From an uncultured Alphaproteobacteria bacterium (GTDB lineage Bacteria; Pseudomonadota; Alphaproteobacteria; Rhodospirillales; Rhodospirillaceae): a stretch of DNA of 64,000 nt. Under the pieces are notes generated by a model that searched no databases, had not been told where the DNA came from, and was given only the letters and a program-made list of their open reading frames with translations. Below, piece by piece: positions 26,653-34,893 of the stretch (the first letter of the stretch is position 1; each line of letters begins with the position of its first letter). The stretch is from the NCBI GenBank assembly GCA_902575965.1, contig CACGTM010000001.1:62001-126000 (forward strand). Reading direction: 5' to 3'. Made by a program: the position numbers and the translations under genes.

Positions 26653-27663
26653 ATGGATCCAATAACACAAGGCGCGGTTGGTGCGGCATTTGCACAGTCA
26701 TTAAGTAAAAGAAACAATTTATTACAGATTGCTTTGATTGGTTTTCTTGCTGGATTGGCTCCTGATCTAGATGTTTTGATTCAATCCTCAGACGATCCAA
26801 TCCTTTTTCTTGAATACCACAGGCAGTTTACTCATTCTCTTTTTTTTATTCCCATTGGTTCTTTAATTGTTGCTGAATGTGCTTTTCCTTTCTTTAAAAA
26901 AACACTAGGCTTTAAGATAGTATATAGAGCAAGTTTTTTTGGTTATGCAACACATGGTATTTTGGATGCTTGTACATCATATGGGACTTATATCTTTTGG
27001 CCTTTTTCTAATGAGAGAGTAGCGTGGAATATTATATCGATAGTTGATCCACTTTTTACTATTCCCATTATAATTCTTATAATTATTTCAATTGTAAAAA
27101 GAAAAATGATATTTAGTTTTTTTGCCGTTGGGTGGTTTGCGTTTTATCTATCTTTAGGTTTCTTGCAATATGAAAGAACATATATTGCAGCAAGAGAGCT
27201 TGCATATTCTAGGGGGCATAAAGCTGAACGACTGACCCTTAAGCCTTCATTTGGTAACATAATTTTATGGAAGTCAATTTATCAGCATGAACAAACTTAC
27301 TATGTTGATGCACTCAGGACACTTTATTCATCAATATGGTGTCAAGGTAGCAGTACAAAAGTTTTTGACTTTAATTATCATTTACCTGGTATTGACAAAA
27401 ATAGTCAGCAAGCAAAAGATGTTGAGAGGTTTCGTAGGTTTTCACAAGATTATTTAGGCTATGATAAAAAGAAGAGTCTTGTTACAGATATTCGTTACTC
27501 AATGCTTCCAAACCAAATTACTCCAATGTGGGGAATAATTATAGATGAAAAAAAAAGTAAATATGATCATGCTGTTTGGTGGATAAGTCAGAGTTTAGGG
27601 CAAGATCAATTAAAACTATATAGAGATATGTTAATTGGTAAAGCGTGTATAGTTTTCAAATAA
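26653..27663 (+). CDS. YdjM-like membrane-bound metal-dependent hydrolase (DUF457)
   Basis: A 336-residue membrane protein with four or five helices in its first half and a soluble C-terminal part. The opening 'MDPITQGAVGAAFA' and the motifs 'APDLD', 'HRQFTHSLFF' and 'HGILDACTSYG' give the conserved His/Asp set of the LexA-regulated YdjM family. Members are predicted metal hydrolases of the inner membrane; the substrate is unknown. It is preceded by a 57-base AT-rich gap after the mazG-like gene. Confidence 0.85.
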   Translation: MDPITQGAVGAAFAQSLSKRNNLLQIALIGFLAGLAPDLDVLIQSSDDPILFLEYHRQFTHSLFFIPIGSLIVAECAFPFFKKTLGFKIVYRASFFGYATHGILDACTSYGTYIFWPFSNERVAWNIISIVDPLFTIPIIILIIISIVKRKMIFSFFAVGWFAFYLSLGFLQYERTYIAARELAYSRGHKAERLTLKPSFGNIILWKSIYQHEQTYYVDALRTLYSSIWCQGSSTKVFDFNYHLPGIDKNSQQAKDVERFRRFSQDYLGYDKKKSLVTDIRYSMLPNQITPMWGIIIDEKKSKYDHAVWWISQSLGQDQLKLYRDMLIGKACIVFK

Positions 27664-27697
27664 GATAAAACTATTAGCTTATATAATTCCGTGTTTG

Positions 27698-28711
27698 TTA
27701 ATGGTTTATAACAATTTTTCCTATATGCGACTGAGATTCCATATAAGCAAGAGCTTCTTTTGCTTCACTAAAATGAAACTCCTTACCTATATAGGGCTTA
27801 ATAGCGTTAGTTTGCATACACTTTAAAAGTCTTTCTAGCATTTCAACACTGCCAACTGCGATACCTCGGAGATTAATATTTTTTCCTATTAAAGGCATCA
27901 TGTCCAATGATGTATTTGCATTGCCAGATAAGAAGCCGATTAAACCAATCAGGCCATTGAATGACATAGCTTCAAATGTATGTGCCATAGTATTTGGTCC
28001 ACCTGTTTCAATTGCAATATCTGCACCTGTCCCATTAGTTGCTTCTAAAACATTTGCTGCCCAATCTTTATTACTTTTATAATTTATACAGTGATCAGCT
28101 CCTAATGATTTTAACACTTCAAGCTTTTTATCACTTGATGATGTTATGATTGCGTTTGCTCCCATTGCTTTTGCTATTTGGACTCCAAATACTGAAACGC
28201 CTCCTGTTCCCAAGAGCAATACATTACTTTCTTTGTTTACTTTTCCTGCTTCAAAAATTGTGTTCCAGGCTGTTACACCTGCACATGGAATGCATGCGCC
28301 TTCTGCGTATGAGAAACTACTAGGTAATTTAACGATGCCATGAGCTGGAAAAGCCCCATATTCAACAAGCGTACCATTTGTTGATCCACCAAGATCTGAC
28401 GAAAAATATTTGGGATGTATGGGCCCATTAATCCAATCAGAAAAAAAATTCACGCAGACTCTATCACCTATTTTTAGATTTTTTACATTGGTGCCGATTT
28501 CAACAATTTCTCCTGCACCATCACTAAGTGGTATCAAGGTCTCAGGCTTTAAGCCTCCATACCACTGGTTCAAAATCATATAGTCTCTATAATTTAATGA
28601 GTGTGAATGAAATTTAATTATAGCCTCATTGTCATTACACTCTGGCTCCTGCATATCTACAAACTTAAGAGAGTTTATTCCCTTTTGATCTCCTACAATA
28701 TAACCTTTCAT
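27698..28711 (-). CDS. Zinc-type alcohol dehydrogenase/quinone oxidoreductase superfamily protein
   Basis: A 337-residue medium-chain dehydrogenase. The N-terminal GroES-like domain has 'PLSDGAGEIVEIG', with Asp-Gly in place of the GHE zinc motif, so it probably lacks catalytic zinc. The Rossmann domain has 'LLLGTGGVSVFGVQIAKAMG'. NAD(P)H-dependent reduction of an enone or quinone is more likely than alcohol oxidation. It converges on the YdjM-like gene and is not linked to an obvious pathway. Confidence 0.87.
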   Translation of the reverse strand: MKGYIVGDQKGINSLKFVDMQEPECNDNEAIIKFHSHSLNYRDYMILNQWYGGLKPETLIPLSDGAGEIVEIGTNVKNLKIGDRVCVNFFSDWINGPIHPKYFSSDLGGSTNGTLVEYGAFPAHGIVKLPSSFSYAEGACIPCAGVTAWNTIFEAGKVNKESNVLLLGTGGVSVFGVQIAKAMGANAIITSSSDKKLEVLKSLGADHCINYKSNKDWAANVLEATNGTGADIAIETGGPNTMAHTFEAMSFNGLIGLIGFLSGNANTSLDMMPLIGKNINLRGIAVGSVEMLERLLKCMQTNAIKPYIGKEFHFSEAKEALAYMESQSHIGKIVINH

Positions 28712-28923
28712 GTAATCCTCACTGGAAAAATAGGTAAGATATTTTCTAATTTTAACTTAAGTATCTTATAAACTATAATATTGGCGTCAACTATAAGTAA
28801 ATTAAGAATTATTATACAAATAATTTTTTTATAATTCTTTTTCAAATGCTAAATTTATAATAAGTATTTCTTAATTTAAAATTAACTTACTCTCATTCAT
28901 TTTTATGTGTTAGATTTTTAAAT

Positions 28924-29391
28924 ATGATAGATCAAGATAAGCATTCAAGAAGAATTTTTTTTTCCTCCGCTGTTCTCGGGGCATTTGGATTGTGCCTTTC
29001 TCCCTGTAATACGTCTTTTACAATGCAATCCAAAAAGAAAAATTTTCTATATGAACCAAAATTAGGTTTTGCAAAATTAGATAGTAATGAAAACCCTTAT
29101 GGCCCTAGCCCAAAAGCGCTGGAAGCAATTAACAAAGCCTCAAAAAGAGGTGCTTATTACGTTAAAGCTTCAGGAAAATTTCTTAGAGAAATGATAGCGG
29201 AAAAACATAATCTCTCACCTGATCATGTCATGCTTAGTTCTGGATCGACAGCAGCCTTGGCTAATATAGCTTTTGCAGCAATTGTATCGGCAAAAATTGC
29301 AGTAGAAAAGTTAATAGATATTATTAACCAAACTGATTTATCTCAAACTGGGTCTTTTATTAACATTGATGGAGAAGAGCTTCCTTGGTAG
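28924..29391 (+). pseudogene. Chimeric relic: Tat-signal aminotransferase N-terminus joined to an SDR C-terminus
   Basis: The first 120 or so residues look like the start of an exported histidinol-phosphate-type aminotransferase: a twin-arginine-like signal ('SRRIFFSSAVLGAFG'), then 'KLDSNENPYGPSPKALEA' and 'MLSSGSTAALANIAFAA'. The Lys-PLP domain is missing. The last 35 or so residues, ending 'SFINIDGEELPW', instead resemble the C-terminal end of C-factor-type short-chain dehydrogenases. A deletion fusing two former genes explains this best. The frame is open, so a short protein may be made, but neither enzyme could work. Confidence 0.7.
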
Positions 29392-29437
29392 TTGAGTATA
29401 TGTCTTACCTCATAATATTTATGAAATAATTGTGTCT

Positions 29438-29769
29438 ATGTCTCCAATACAGGATTGGTATGAAGTTGCAGAAACGCACAATATGCGTAAACTAGATTTT
29501 TTACTTGATGATAATGTTGTTTTTTACTCCCCAATTGTTTCTTCCCACAAAGGGGTAAAGAAGTTACTAAAACTTATTTAATTGCAGCAAGTAAAGTTTT
29601 AGATCAAAAGAAATCATTACGATATGTTAAAGAGTTTATTAGTGGGTATTCAGCTGTACTAGAATTTGAGACAGAAGTTGATGGGGTCTACATTAATGGA
29701 ATTGATTTAATCAGTTGGAATAAAAAAGGTAAAATAACTGAATTTAAAGTTATGGTTAGGCCTGTGTGA
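29438..29769 (+). pseudogene. Frameshifted NTF2/SnoaL-like protein gene
   Basis: From ATG 29438 the frame gives 'MSPIQDWYEVAETHNMRK...FYSPIVSSHKG' and then stops. The adjacent frame continues 'KEVTKTYLIAASKVL...GIDLISWNKKGKITEFKVMVRP' to TGA 29767-29769, a coherent SnoaL/NTF2-like alpha+beta protein of about 110 residues. The shift is at GGGG (29552-29555); one more G would restore 'KGGKEV'. Neither piece is in the ORF track. This is a one-base deletion in a G run, either true decay or a sequence error. Confidence 0.75.
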
Positions 29770-30040
29770 GCTATTAATAAACTTCAGGAGAAAATGAAAA
29801 GGCTCCTTATTGTAAAAAAGTTGAGCTACTTCAATTGGTTAAATAAATTCTTGCTGAGAAAATAACCCACTTAGAACCTTTTTTATTTCATTTTTCACCA
29901 ATAAAGTTAATAGAATCAATTATTATACTAAGATATTGTTTTTACCACGCTGTGTCTTTAGAAATTATATTAATAAATATAGAATAATTATACAGAAGCT
30001 TTTAAATTTATGATCAATTAAAGGACTTAAAGGCCTCGCT
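29770..30040 (+). other. AT-rich gap with a possible 23-codon ORF
   Basis: This 271-base stretch follows the decayed genes. It holds one tiny ORF at 29794-29865 ('MKRLLIVKKLSYF') with AGGAG just 4 bases ahead. No terminator or named RNA was recognised. The end supplies the AAAGG site of the repeat-protein gene. Confidence 0.3.
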
Positions 30041-30613
30041 ATGAGCAAAACAAGTGCCGAAAAAAAGGTTACCTCAAAGTTTCACGATGCACAGGTTGAA
30101 ATTCGCCATCTTTACGAAACAATTTCTTTATTACGCAACCAACTTGAGAGTAAGCAATTTGAGAAAGATACAGCTGTCCAGCAGGCAGTCCAGAGGTCTG
30201 CTGATGAAATAAAACTCCTAAAGGATACAGCTACCAGTCTTCGTGACGAGTTAGAAAGTCTAAGGTTTGAAAAAGACGCAGCTGTCCAGAAGGCAGTCCA
30301 GAGGTCTGCTGATGAAATAAAACTCCTAAAGGATACGACTACCAGTCTTCGTGACGAGTTAGAAAGCCTAAGGTTTGAAAAAGACGCAGCTGTTCAGAAA
30401 GCAGTCCAGGGCTCTGCTGATGAAATAAGAACCCTAAAAGATACAGCTACCAGTCTTCGTGATGAGTTAGAAAGCTTAAGGTTTGAGAAAGACGCAGCTG
30501 TTCAAAAAGAAGTTCAACGTTCTGCTGATGAGGTTGGTCAGTTAAAGGAAATGTCATCTAAGCTTAGGGTTGAGGTTGAGAGATTAAAGAATTTAACCAA
30601 TAAAAATACATGA
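30041..30613 (+). CDS. Tandem-repeat coiled-coil protein
   Basis: A 190-residue cytoplasmic protein, almost wholly heptad-like helix. From about residue 28 it has four 36-residue repeats of the type 'LRDELESLRFEKDAAVQK' plus 'VQRSADEIKLLKDT', the middle ones nearly identical in DNA as well as protein. There is no signal or membrane helix. No named family is recognised; a rod-like scaffold or dimeriser is likely. AGG lies 7 bases before ATG. A class III adenylate cyclase begins 19 bases downstream, so the two are made together. Confidence 0.8.
   Translation: MSKTSAEKKVTSKFHDAQVEIRHLYETISLLRNQLESKQFEKDTAVQQAVQRSADEIKLLKDTATSLRDELESLRFEKDAAVQKAVQRSADEIKLLKDTTTSLRDELESLRFEKDAAVQKAVQGSADEIRTLKDTATSLRDELESLRFEKDAAVQKEVQRSADEVGQLKEMSSKLRVEVERLKNLTNKNT
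30122..30553 (+). repeat. 108-bp coding tandem repeat, four units
   Basis: Units begin at 30122 (diverged), 30230, 30338 and 30446, each exactly 108 bases (36 codons), around ACCAGTCTTCGTGA. The second and third are nearly identical, suggesting recent duplication and possible copy-number variation between strains without frameshift. Confidence 0.9.
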
Positions 30614-30632
30614 GAAGAGCCGAGGAGGAAGC

Positions 30633-33008
30633 ATGGTAGTGAGAACAAGTAAAGTTAAAAGTCCATCTGTTAAGGATTTTACTAAACCTAAATCAAAAAA
30701 GCCATACGACTTAGATGCTGAATTAGAGCGTACAAAGGCAAAATTGCGTAAAACAGAAATGCTTTTGTCGGTTTCACAGAAAATTGCTAGTAAAAAAAAC
30801 CTAAGTGAAATTTTATGGACATTAATTGAAATGACAACTGAAGAGTTAGGTGCAGATAGGGGAAGTCTCTTTCTTAACGACTTTTTGACTGGTGAACTGT
30901 ATTCTCGTGTTGCACAGGGCGATCTTACGCGGGAGATTAGAATTCTTAATTCAAGTGGTATAGCCGGTTCTGTTTTTCACTCTGGTAAAGGAGAAATAAT
31001 TCATAATGCTTATGACGATGATAGGTTTAACTCTAAAATTGATGAACAGACAGGGTTTAAAACAAAAAATATAGTTTGTGCTCCAATAAAAACCGTTCGA
31101 GACGACACAATAGGCGTCATACAAATATTGAATAAAAAAAAGGGTAGGTTCACCAAAGAAGATCTTGATATTGTGGAAGCAATTACCTCTCAAGCTGCAG
31201 TTACTCTTCAAAATGCTCAAGGTATGGAAGAGATGGAAAAGTCACGAGAGAAAGAGATGCAGTTTCTTGATGTTGTTTCAGATGTTACAGCTGAGATAGA
31301 GCTTGGGTCTTTATTGCAGAGAGTCATGGTAGAGTCCACTCGAATGCTTAAGGCGGATCGTGCAACGCTTTTTCTTAATGATCCTAAAACAAATGAGCTT
31401 TTTTCTAGAGTTGCTATGGGTGATGGCATTGGGGAAATTCGGCTTCCGAATAATGTTGGAATTGCTGGAGCTGTTTATCAGTCTCAGGAAACAATAAATA
31501 TCCCACATGCATACGCAGACTTAAGGTTCAATCCAAGTTTTGATAAACAAACAGGTTACTTTACACGCTCAATTTTATGCGTACCAATAATGAATAAAGA
31601 TGGAGAATGTATTGGTTGTACACAGGCTTTAAACAAAACAGGTGGTGGTTTTACCGATGAAGATGAATCCCGTCTTAAGGCATTTACGCAACAGGTAGCT
31701 ATAGCTCTAGAAAATGCTAAATTATTTGAGGATGTATCTAAAGAGCGCGCATATAACTATAGTATGTTAACAAGCATGTCGAATGCAGTTATTACTATTG
31801 GTGCTGATGGAAAAATTATTACTTGCAACAAAGCAGGTTTAAAAATTTTAAAGGTAAGTTCATCAGACATTGTTGGTAAAAAAACAGAAGAGTTCTTTGT
31901 AAATGGACGTTCATGGATACAAGAAAAAATAAAAAAATGTGAGGAGTCTAAAGAAAGTGAACTATTAATGGATGCCGAGTTTGAGGTTGGAAATAAAGAA
32001 GATGAAAGCCTTGAAACTGTTTCAGCAAACATAAGCTTTCTTCCCTTGGAAAACGATGACCCAGACGGAAGAATGGATCAGGCTCAGGATTATCTAGGCA
32101 CTTTGGTAATGATTGAAGATATTTCTGATGAAAAAAGAATGAAATCAACAATGTCTCGATATATAGACCCAGGAATTGCTGAGAAGCTCATGAGTGACGG
32201 AACAGATATTATGGGAGGCCAAGAGACGGAGGCAACTCTGTTATTTTCAGATGTGCGAAGTTTTACAACAATTACTGAAACTTTGGGTGCGCAAGGGACC
32301 GTGGCTCTTTTAAATGAATATTTTGATATAATGGTAGAAGCAATAACTGAACAAGGGGGTATGGTTGATAAGTTTATTGGTGATGCCATCATGGCAGGAT
32401 TTGGAATTCCAATAGCTAATGAAGATGATGAAGATAGAGGTGTTCGTGCTGGTATAAACATGATTAAAAGAATGTGGGAATGGAATGAACAAAGGGAAAA
32501 GAATGGTAAAATGCCAATTGACATGGGACTTGGTCTTAATACAGATAAAGTTGTTTCAGGAAATATTGGTTCATCAAAGAGAATGGATTACACAATGATT
32601 GGTGATGGTGTAAATCTTGCCGCAAGGCTTGAAAGCGCATGCAAAGCTTACTCTGCAAGAATTCTTATAAGCGATTTTACTTATAAAAAACTTAAAGGGA
32701 CATATCAGATTAGGTACATAGATGATGTTATTGTTAAGGGCAAGACTGAACCAGTTGGAGTAAGAGAGGTTTTAGATTATCATACGTCACATACGTTTCC
32801 AAATTTAATGGATACAGTTAATCATTTTAATGAAGGAAGAGTCTCGTTTAAATCAGGTAATTGGGAGAAGGGAATAAAGTCATTTAAAGAATGTCTTAAG
32901 GCAAACCCTGAAGACAAATTGTCTAGTACTTACATCGATAGGTGTAAAATTATGAAGCAGAAAGACCCAAAAGATTGGGATGGAATTTGGGTGATGGATT
33001 CAAAATAA
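30633..33008 (+). CDS. GAF-GAF-PAS class III adenylate cyclase
   Basis: The 791-residue soluble protein has a short coiled coil, two GAF domains (about 65-195 and 235-365; each with 'ADRGSLFLND'/'ADRATLFLND' and 'CAPIKT'/'CVPIMN'), a PAS-like domain (about 370-490), a cyclase domain (about 515-700) and a TPR-like tail. Metal Asps lie in 'LLFSDVRSFTTI' and 'KFIGDAIMAGFG'; the Lys of 'VDKFIGD' and Asp of 'MDYTMIGDGVN' favour ATP over GTP. It should make cAMP in response to ligands or redox state sensed by the GAF/PAS region. GGAGG precedes the ATG. It is cotranscribed with the repeat coiled-coil protein. Confidence 0.92.
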   Translation: MVVRTSKVKSPSVKDFTKPKSKKPYDLDAELERTKAKLRKTEMLLSVSQKIASKKNLSEILWTLIEMTTEELGADRGSLFLNDFLTGELYSRVAQGDLTREIRILNSSGIAGSVFHSGKGEIIHNAYDDDRFNSKIDEQTGFKTKNIVCAPIKTVRDDTIGVIQILNKKKGRFTKEDLDIVEAITSQAAVTLQNAQGMEEMEKSREKEMQFLDVVSDVTAEIELGSLLQRVMVESTRMLKADRATLFLNDPKTNELFSRVAMGDGIGEIRLPNNVGIAGAVYQSQETINIPHAYADLRFNPSFDKQTGYFTRSILCVPIMNKDGECIGCTQALNKTGGGFTDEDESRLKAFTQQVAIALENAKLFEDVSKERAYNYSMLTSMSNAVITIGADGKIITCNKAGLKILKVSSSDIVGKKTEEFFVNGRSWIQEKIKKCEESKESELLMDAEFEVGNKEDESLETVSANISFLPLENDDPDGRMDQAQDYLGTLVMIEDISDEKRMKSTMSRYIDPGIAEKLMSDGTDIMGGQETEATLLFSDVRSFTTITETLGAQGTVALLNEYFDIMVEAITEQGGMVDKFIGDAIMAGFGIPIANEDDEDRGVRAGINMIKRMWEWNEQREKNGKMPIDMGLGLNTDKVVSGNIGSSKRMDYTMIGDGVNLAARLESACKAYSARILISDFTYKKLKGTYQIRYIDDVIVKGKTEPVGVREVLDYHTSHTFPNLMDTVNHFNEGRVSFKSGNWEKGIKSFKECLKANPEDKLSSTYIDRCKIMKQKDPKDWDGIWVMDSK

Positions 33009-34267
33009 TGTTATATTTACTTCATTACTTAAAGTATAGTGATGAATTTTTTGATATAAGGGATTTCTTTTTAAAAATAAAAAATGTATTGGGTTTTTTA
33101 TTTTTACTATTTTTCATTTCTGGTTGCGCAAGAATTGAGAGATTAAATTTTGCAATGTCTCTCTTCTCAGGAAAAGAACAATATCAGAATTTTCATCGTA
33201 TTGATGAAATACTTCCTGTCAAAAGATTATCTCCATCAGACTCTCCCCTAATTTTTGATAGAGCTCAGTCTATAAAATTACCTTCGAGCTTTTCGTTTAA
33301 TAATCAAAAAATTGAAACTGAAGATTTTTTATTTCGAACAGATACCTCAGCCTTACTTATAATTAAAGGTGGAAAAATAGTTTATGAGAACTACTGGTTA
33401 ACAGGAGGTAAAGATAAGAAGTGGATTTCTTTTTCTATGGCAAAAAGTTTCGTTTCTGCTTTAATTGGAATTGCAAATAATCAGGGTTATATAAAGAATG
33501 TTAAAGACCCCATTACAGATTACGTGCCCAAATTAAAGGGAAGTGCTTATGATAATGTAAGAATAAAAGATATTTTGCAGATGTCATCTGGGGCCTCATG
33601 GAATGAAGATTATAGTGATAATTTTTCAGATATTAATCGAGTTGGGAGAATTTTTGCTATAGGTGGTTCACTCGATAAAATAGCAATGGGTTTAAGAAAT
33701 GATAAAACTCCTGGAACTTACAACAGTTACAATTCAATAGACACACAGGTTTTAGGAATGCTCCTAAGGGAGTCAACAAATAAATCTATAACTGAATTTA
33801 TGATAGAAGTGCTTTGGAACCCAATTGGAGCAGAACATGATGGTTTTTGGGTCGTTGACTCAAATAATATGGAGTTAGCATTTGGAGGTTTTAATGCTAC
33901 AGCACGTGATTATGCTAAACTTGGGGAGCTTTATAGGCAAGGAGGTAAGTTAAACGGAAATCAAATTGTTCCAGCTAAATGGGTTAAAGATTCTATTACG
34001 CCTGATGCACCGCATTTGATGCCTGGAAATCAACCACAATCAGGTAATGATAGGGGTTATGGATATCAATGGTGGTTACCTGATTTAGAGAGCGGTGATT
34101 TTATGGCTATCGGTGTTTACAACCAATTTATATATGTTGCCCCTCAAGCAGAGAAAGTCATTGTCAAGTTATCTGCAAATAGCCTATTTGGGACTAGCGC
34201 TGAGGCTAATGCCAAAAGTGTAGCAGAGTCAATTTCTTTTTTTAAATCAGTTACAATGGATAAATAA
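33008..34267 (+). CDS. Serine hydrolase of the beta-lactamase/class C family, probable lipoprotein
   Basis: The product has a hydrophobic N-terminal segment ending in a lipobox-like 'LFFISGCARIE', so it is probably an outer-membrane or periplasmic lipoprotein. The catalytic S-x-x-K is in 'FSMAKSFVSALIG', with Tyr in 'GTYNSYNSID'. It belongs to the AmpC/esterase/DD-peptidase-like hydrolases; whether it acts on peptidoglycan, esters or lactams is unknown. ATG 33008 shares bases with the cyclase stop (TAATG). The longer track start is inside the cyclase gene. A start closer to the lipobox (TTG) is possible. Confidence 0.82.
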   Translation: MLYLLHYLKYSDEFFDIRDFFLKIKNVLGFLFLLFFISGCARIERLNFAMSLFSGKEQYQNFHRIDEILPVKRLSPSDSPLIFDRAQSIKLPSSFSFNNQKIETEDFLFRTDTSALLIIKGGKIVYENYWLTGGKDKKWISFSMAKSFVSALIGIANNQGYIKNVKDPITDYVPKLKGSAYDNVRIKDILQMSSGASWNEDYSDNFSDINRVGRIFAIGGSLDKIAMGLRNDKTPGTYNSYNSIDTQVLGMLLRESTNKSITEFMIEVLWNPIGAEHDGFWVVDSNNMELAFGGFNATARDYAKLGELYRQGGKLNGNQIVPAKWVKDSITPDAPHLMPGNQPQSGNDRGYGYQWWLPDLESGDFMAIGVYNQFIYVAPQAEKVIVKLSANSLFGTSAEANAKSVAESISFFKSVTMDK

Positions 34268-34293
34268 TGATTGAATAAAATATTTTTAAGTAA

Positions 34294-34512
34294 TTATTCT
34301 TTAACGAAAGTTACAGAGTAATATTCTTCACCATTGAATAAATCACTTGCATTACCAGGTCCATCTATCATCTGGAATTTCCTTGGAACAATTCGATCTT
34401 CCATTCGGTACCCTTTTTCACTCATATTTTTTCTATGAAATTCCATGGCTGCAGGTGTGAATTCTTTAGCAAGAACTGTAATTCGCTCGATTTTTTTTTC
34501 TGAATCATTCAT
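34294..34512 (-). CDS. Small hypothetical protein (72 aa)
   Basis: From ATG 34512 ('MNDSEKKIERITVLAKEF') the product has 72 residues; the track starts at a TTG 17 codons earlier. It is charged and soluble, with 'FHRKNMSEKGYRMEDRIVP' in the middle and a beta-like end 'EEYYSVTFVKE'. The regular alternation looks like a real protein, but no family is recognised. It converges on the serine hydrolase with a 26-base gap. Confidence 0.6.
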   Translation of the reverse strand: MNDSEKKIERITVLAKEFTPAAMEFHRKNMSEKGYRMEDRIVPRKFQMIDGPGNASDLFNGEEYYSVTFVKE

Positions 34513-34893
34513 TCTTATATATACCTTCTGATTGCTTCCAATGCATATGTTAACCCTAAACAAGCGTTATACCCTACCACACGGCCCATAAAAGTAGTAT
34601 CAATTATTTTAAACTTATTAATATATTTTATGTCTTCCCAATCTAACCTTAGTGAATTAATAGTTATTTAGTACACCTGATGATTAAGTGTTTTAATGGC
34701 TTTTGCGTAGCCTTATAAAAAAACTCTATCAATTTAACTGTGTTTTTTAAGGGTATGCTCTCTAATGAAACAAAAGTTTTATAGATTGTATTTTAAATTA
34801 ACTTATTGTTTATATGTCTTAATATTATATATATACTAATTCCTGAGAAAATTCTTTATATCCAATATTGTTAAGTAAATTTGTAGGATTTGA
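34513..34893. other. AT-rich gap before purF
   Basis: This 380-base stretch has no convincing gene. It contains very A/T-rich tracts such as TTATATATATAC at 34827-34838 that could supply a -10 region for purF, but no full promoter, PurR box or riboswitch was recognised. Confidence 0.4.

Noticed and set aside
29794-29865. 23-codon ORF with AGGAG ahead
   Set aside because: The spacing of 4 bases is short, it lies in decaying DNA and the sequence is too short to judge; recorded only within the gap entry.
30122-30553. Evenly spaced repeats resembling a CRISPR array
   Set aside because: The 108-base period has no unique spacers, the whole block is in frame and codes for heptad repeats, and no cas genes are near.
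32090-32524. 144-aa minus-strand ORF inside the adenylate cyclase gene
   Set aside because: It lies wholly opposite conserved catalytic motifs of the cyclase; a shadow frame.
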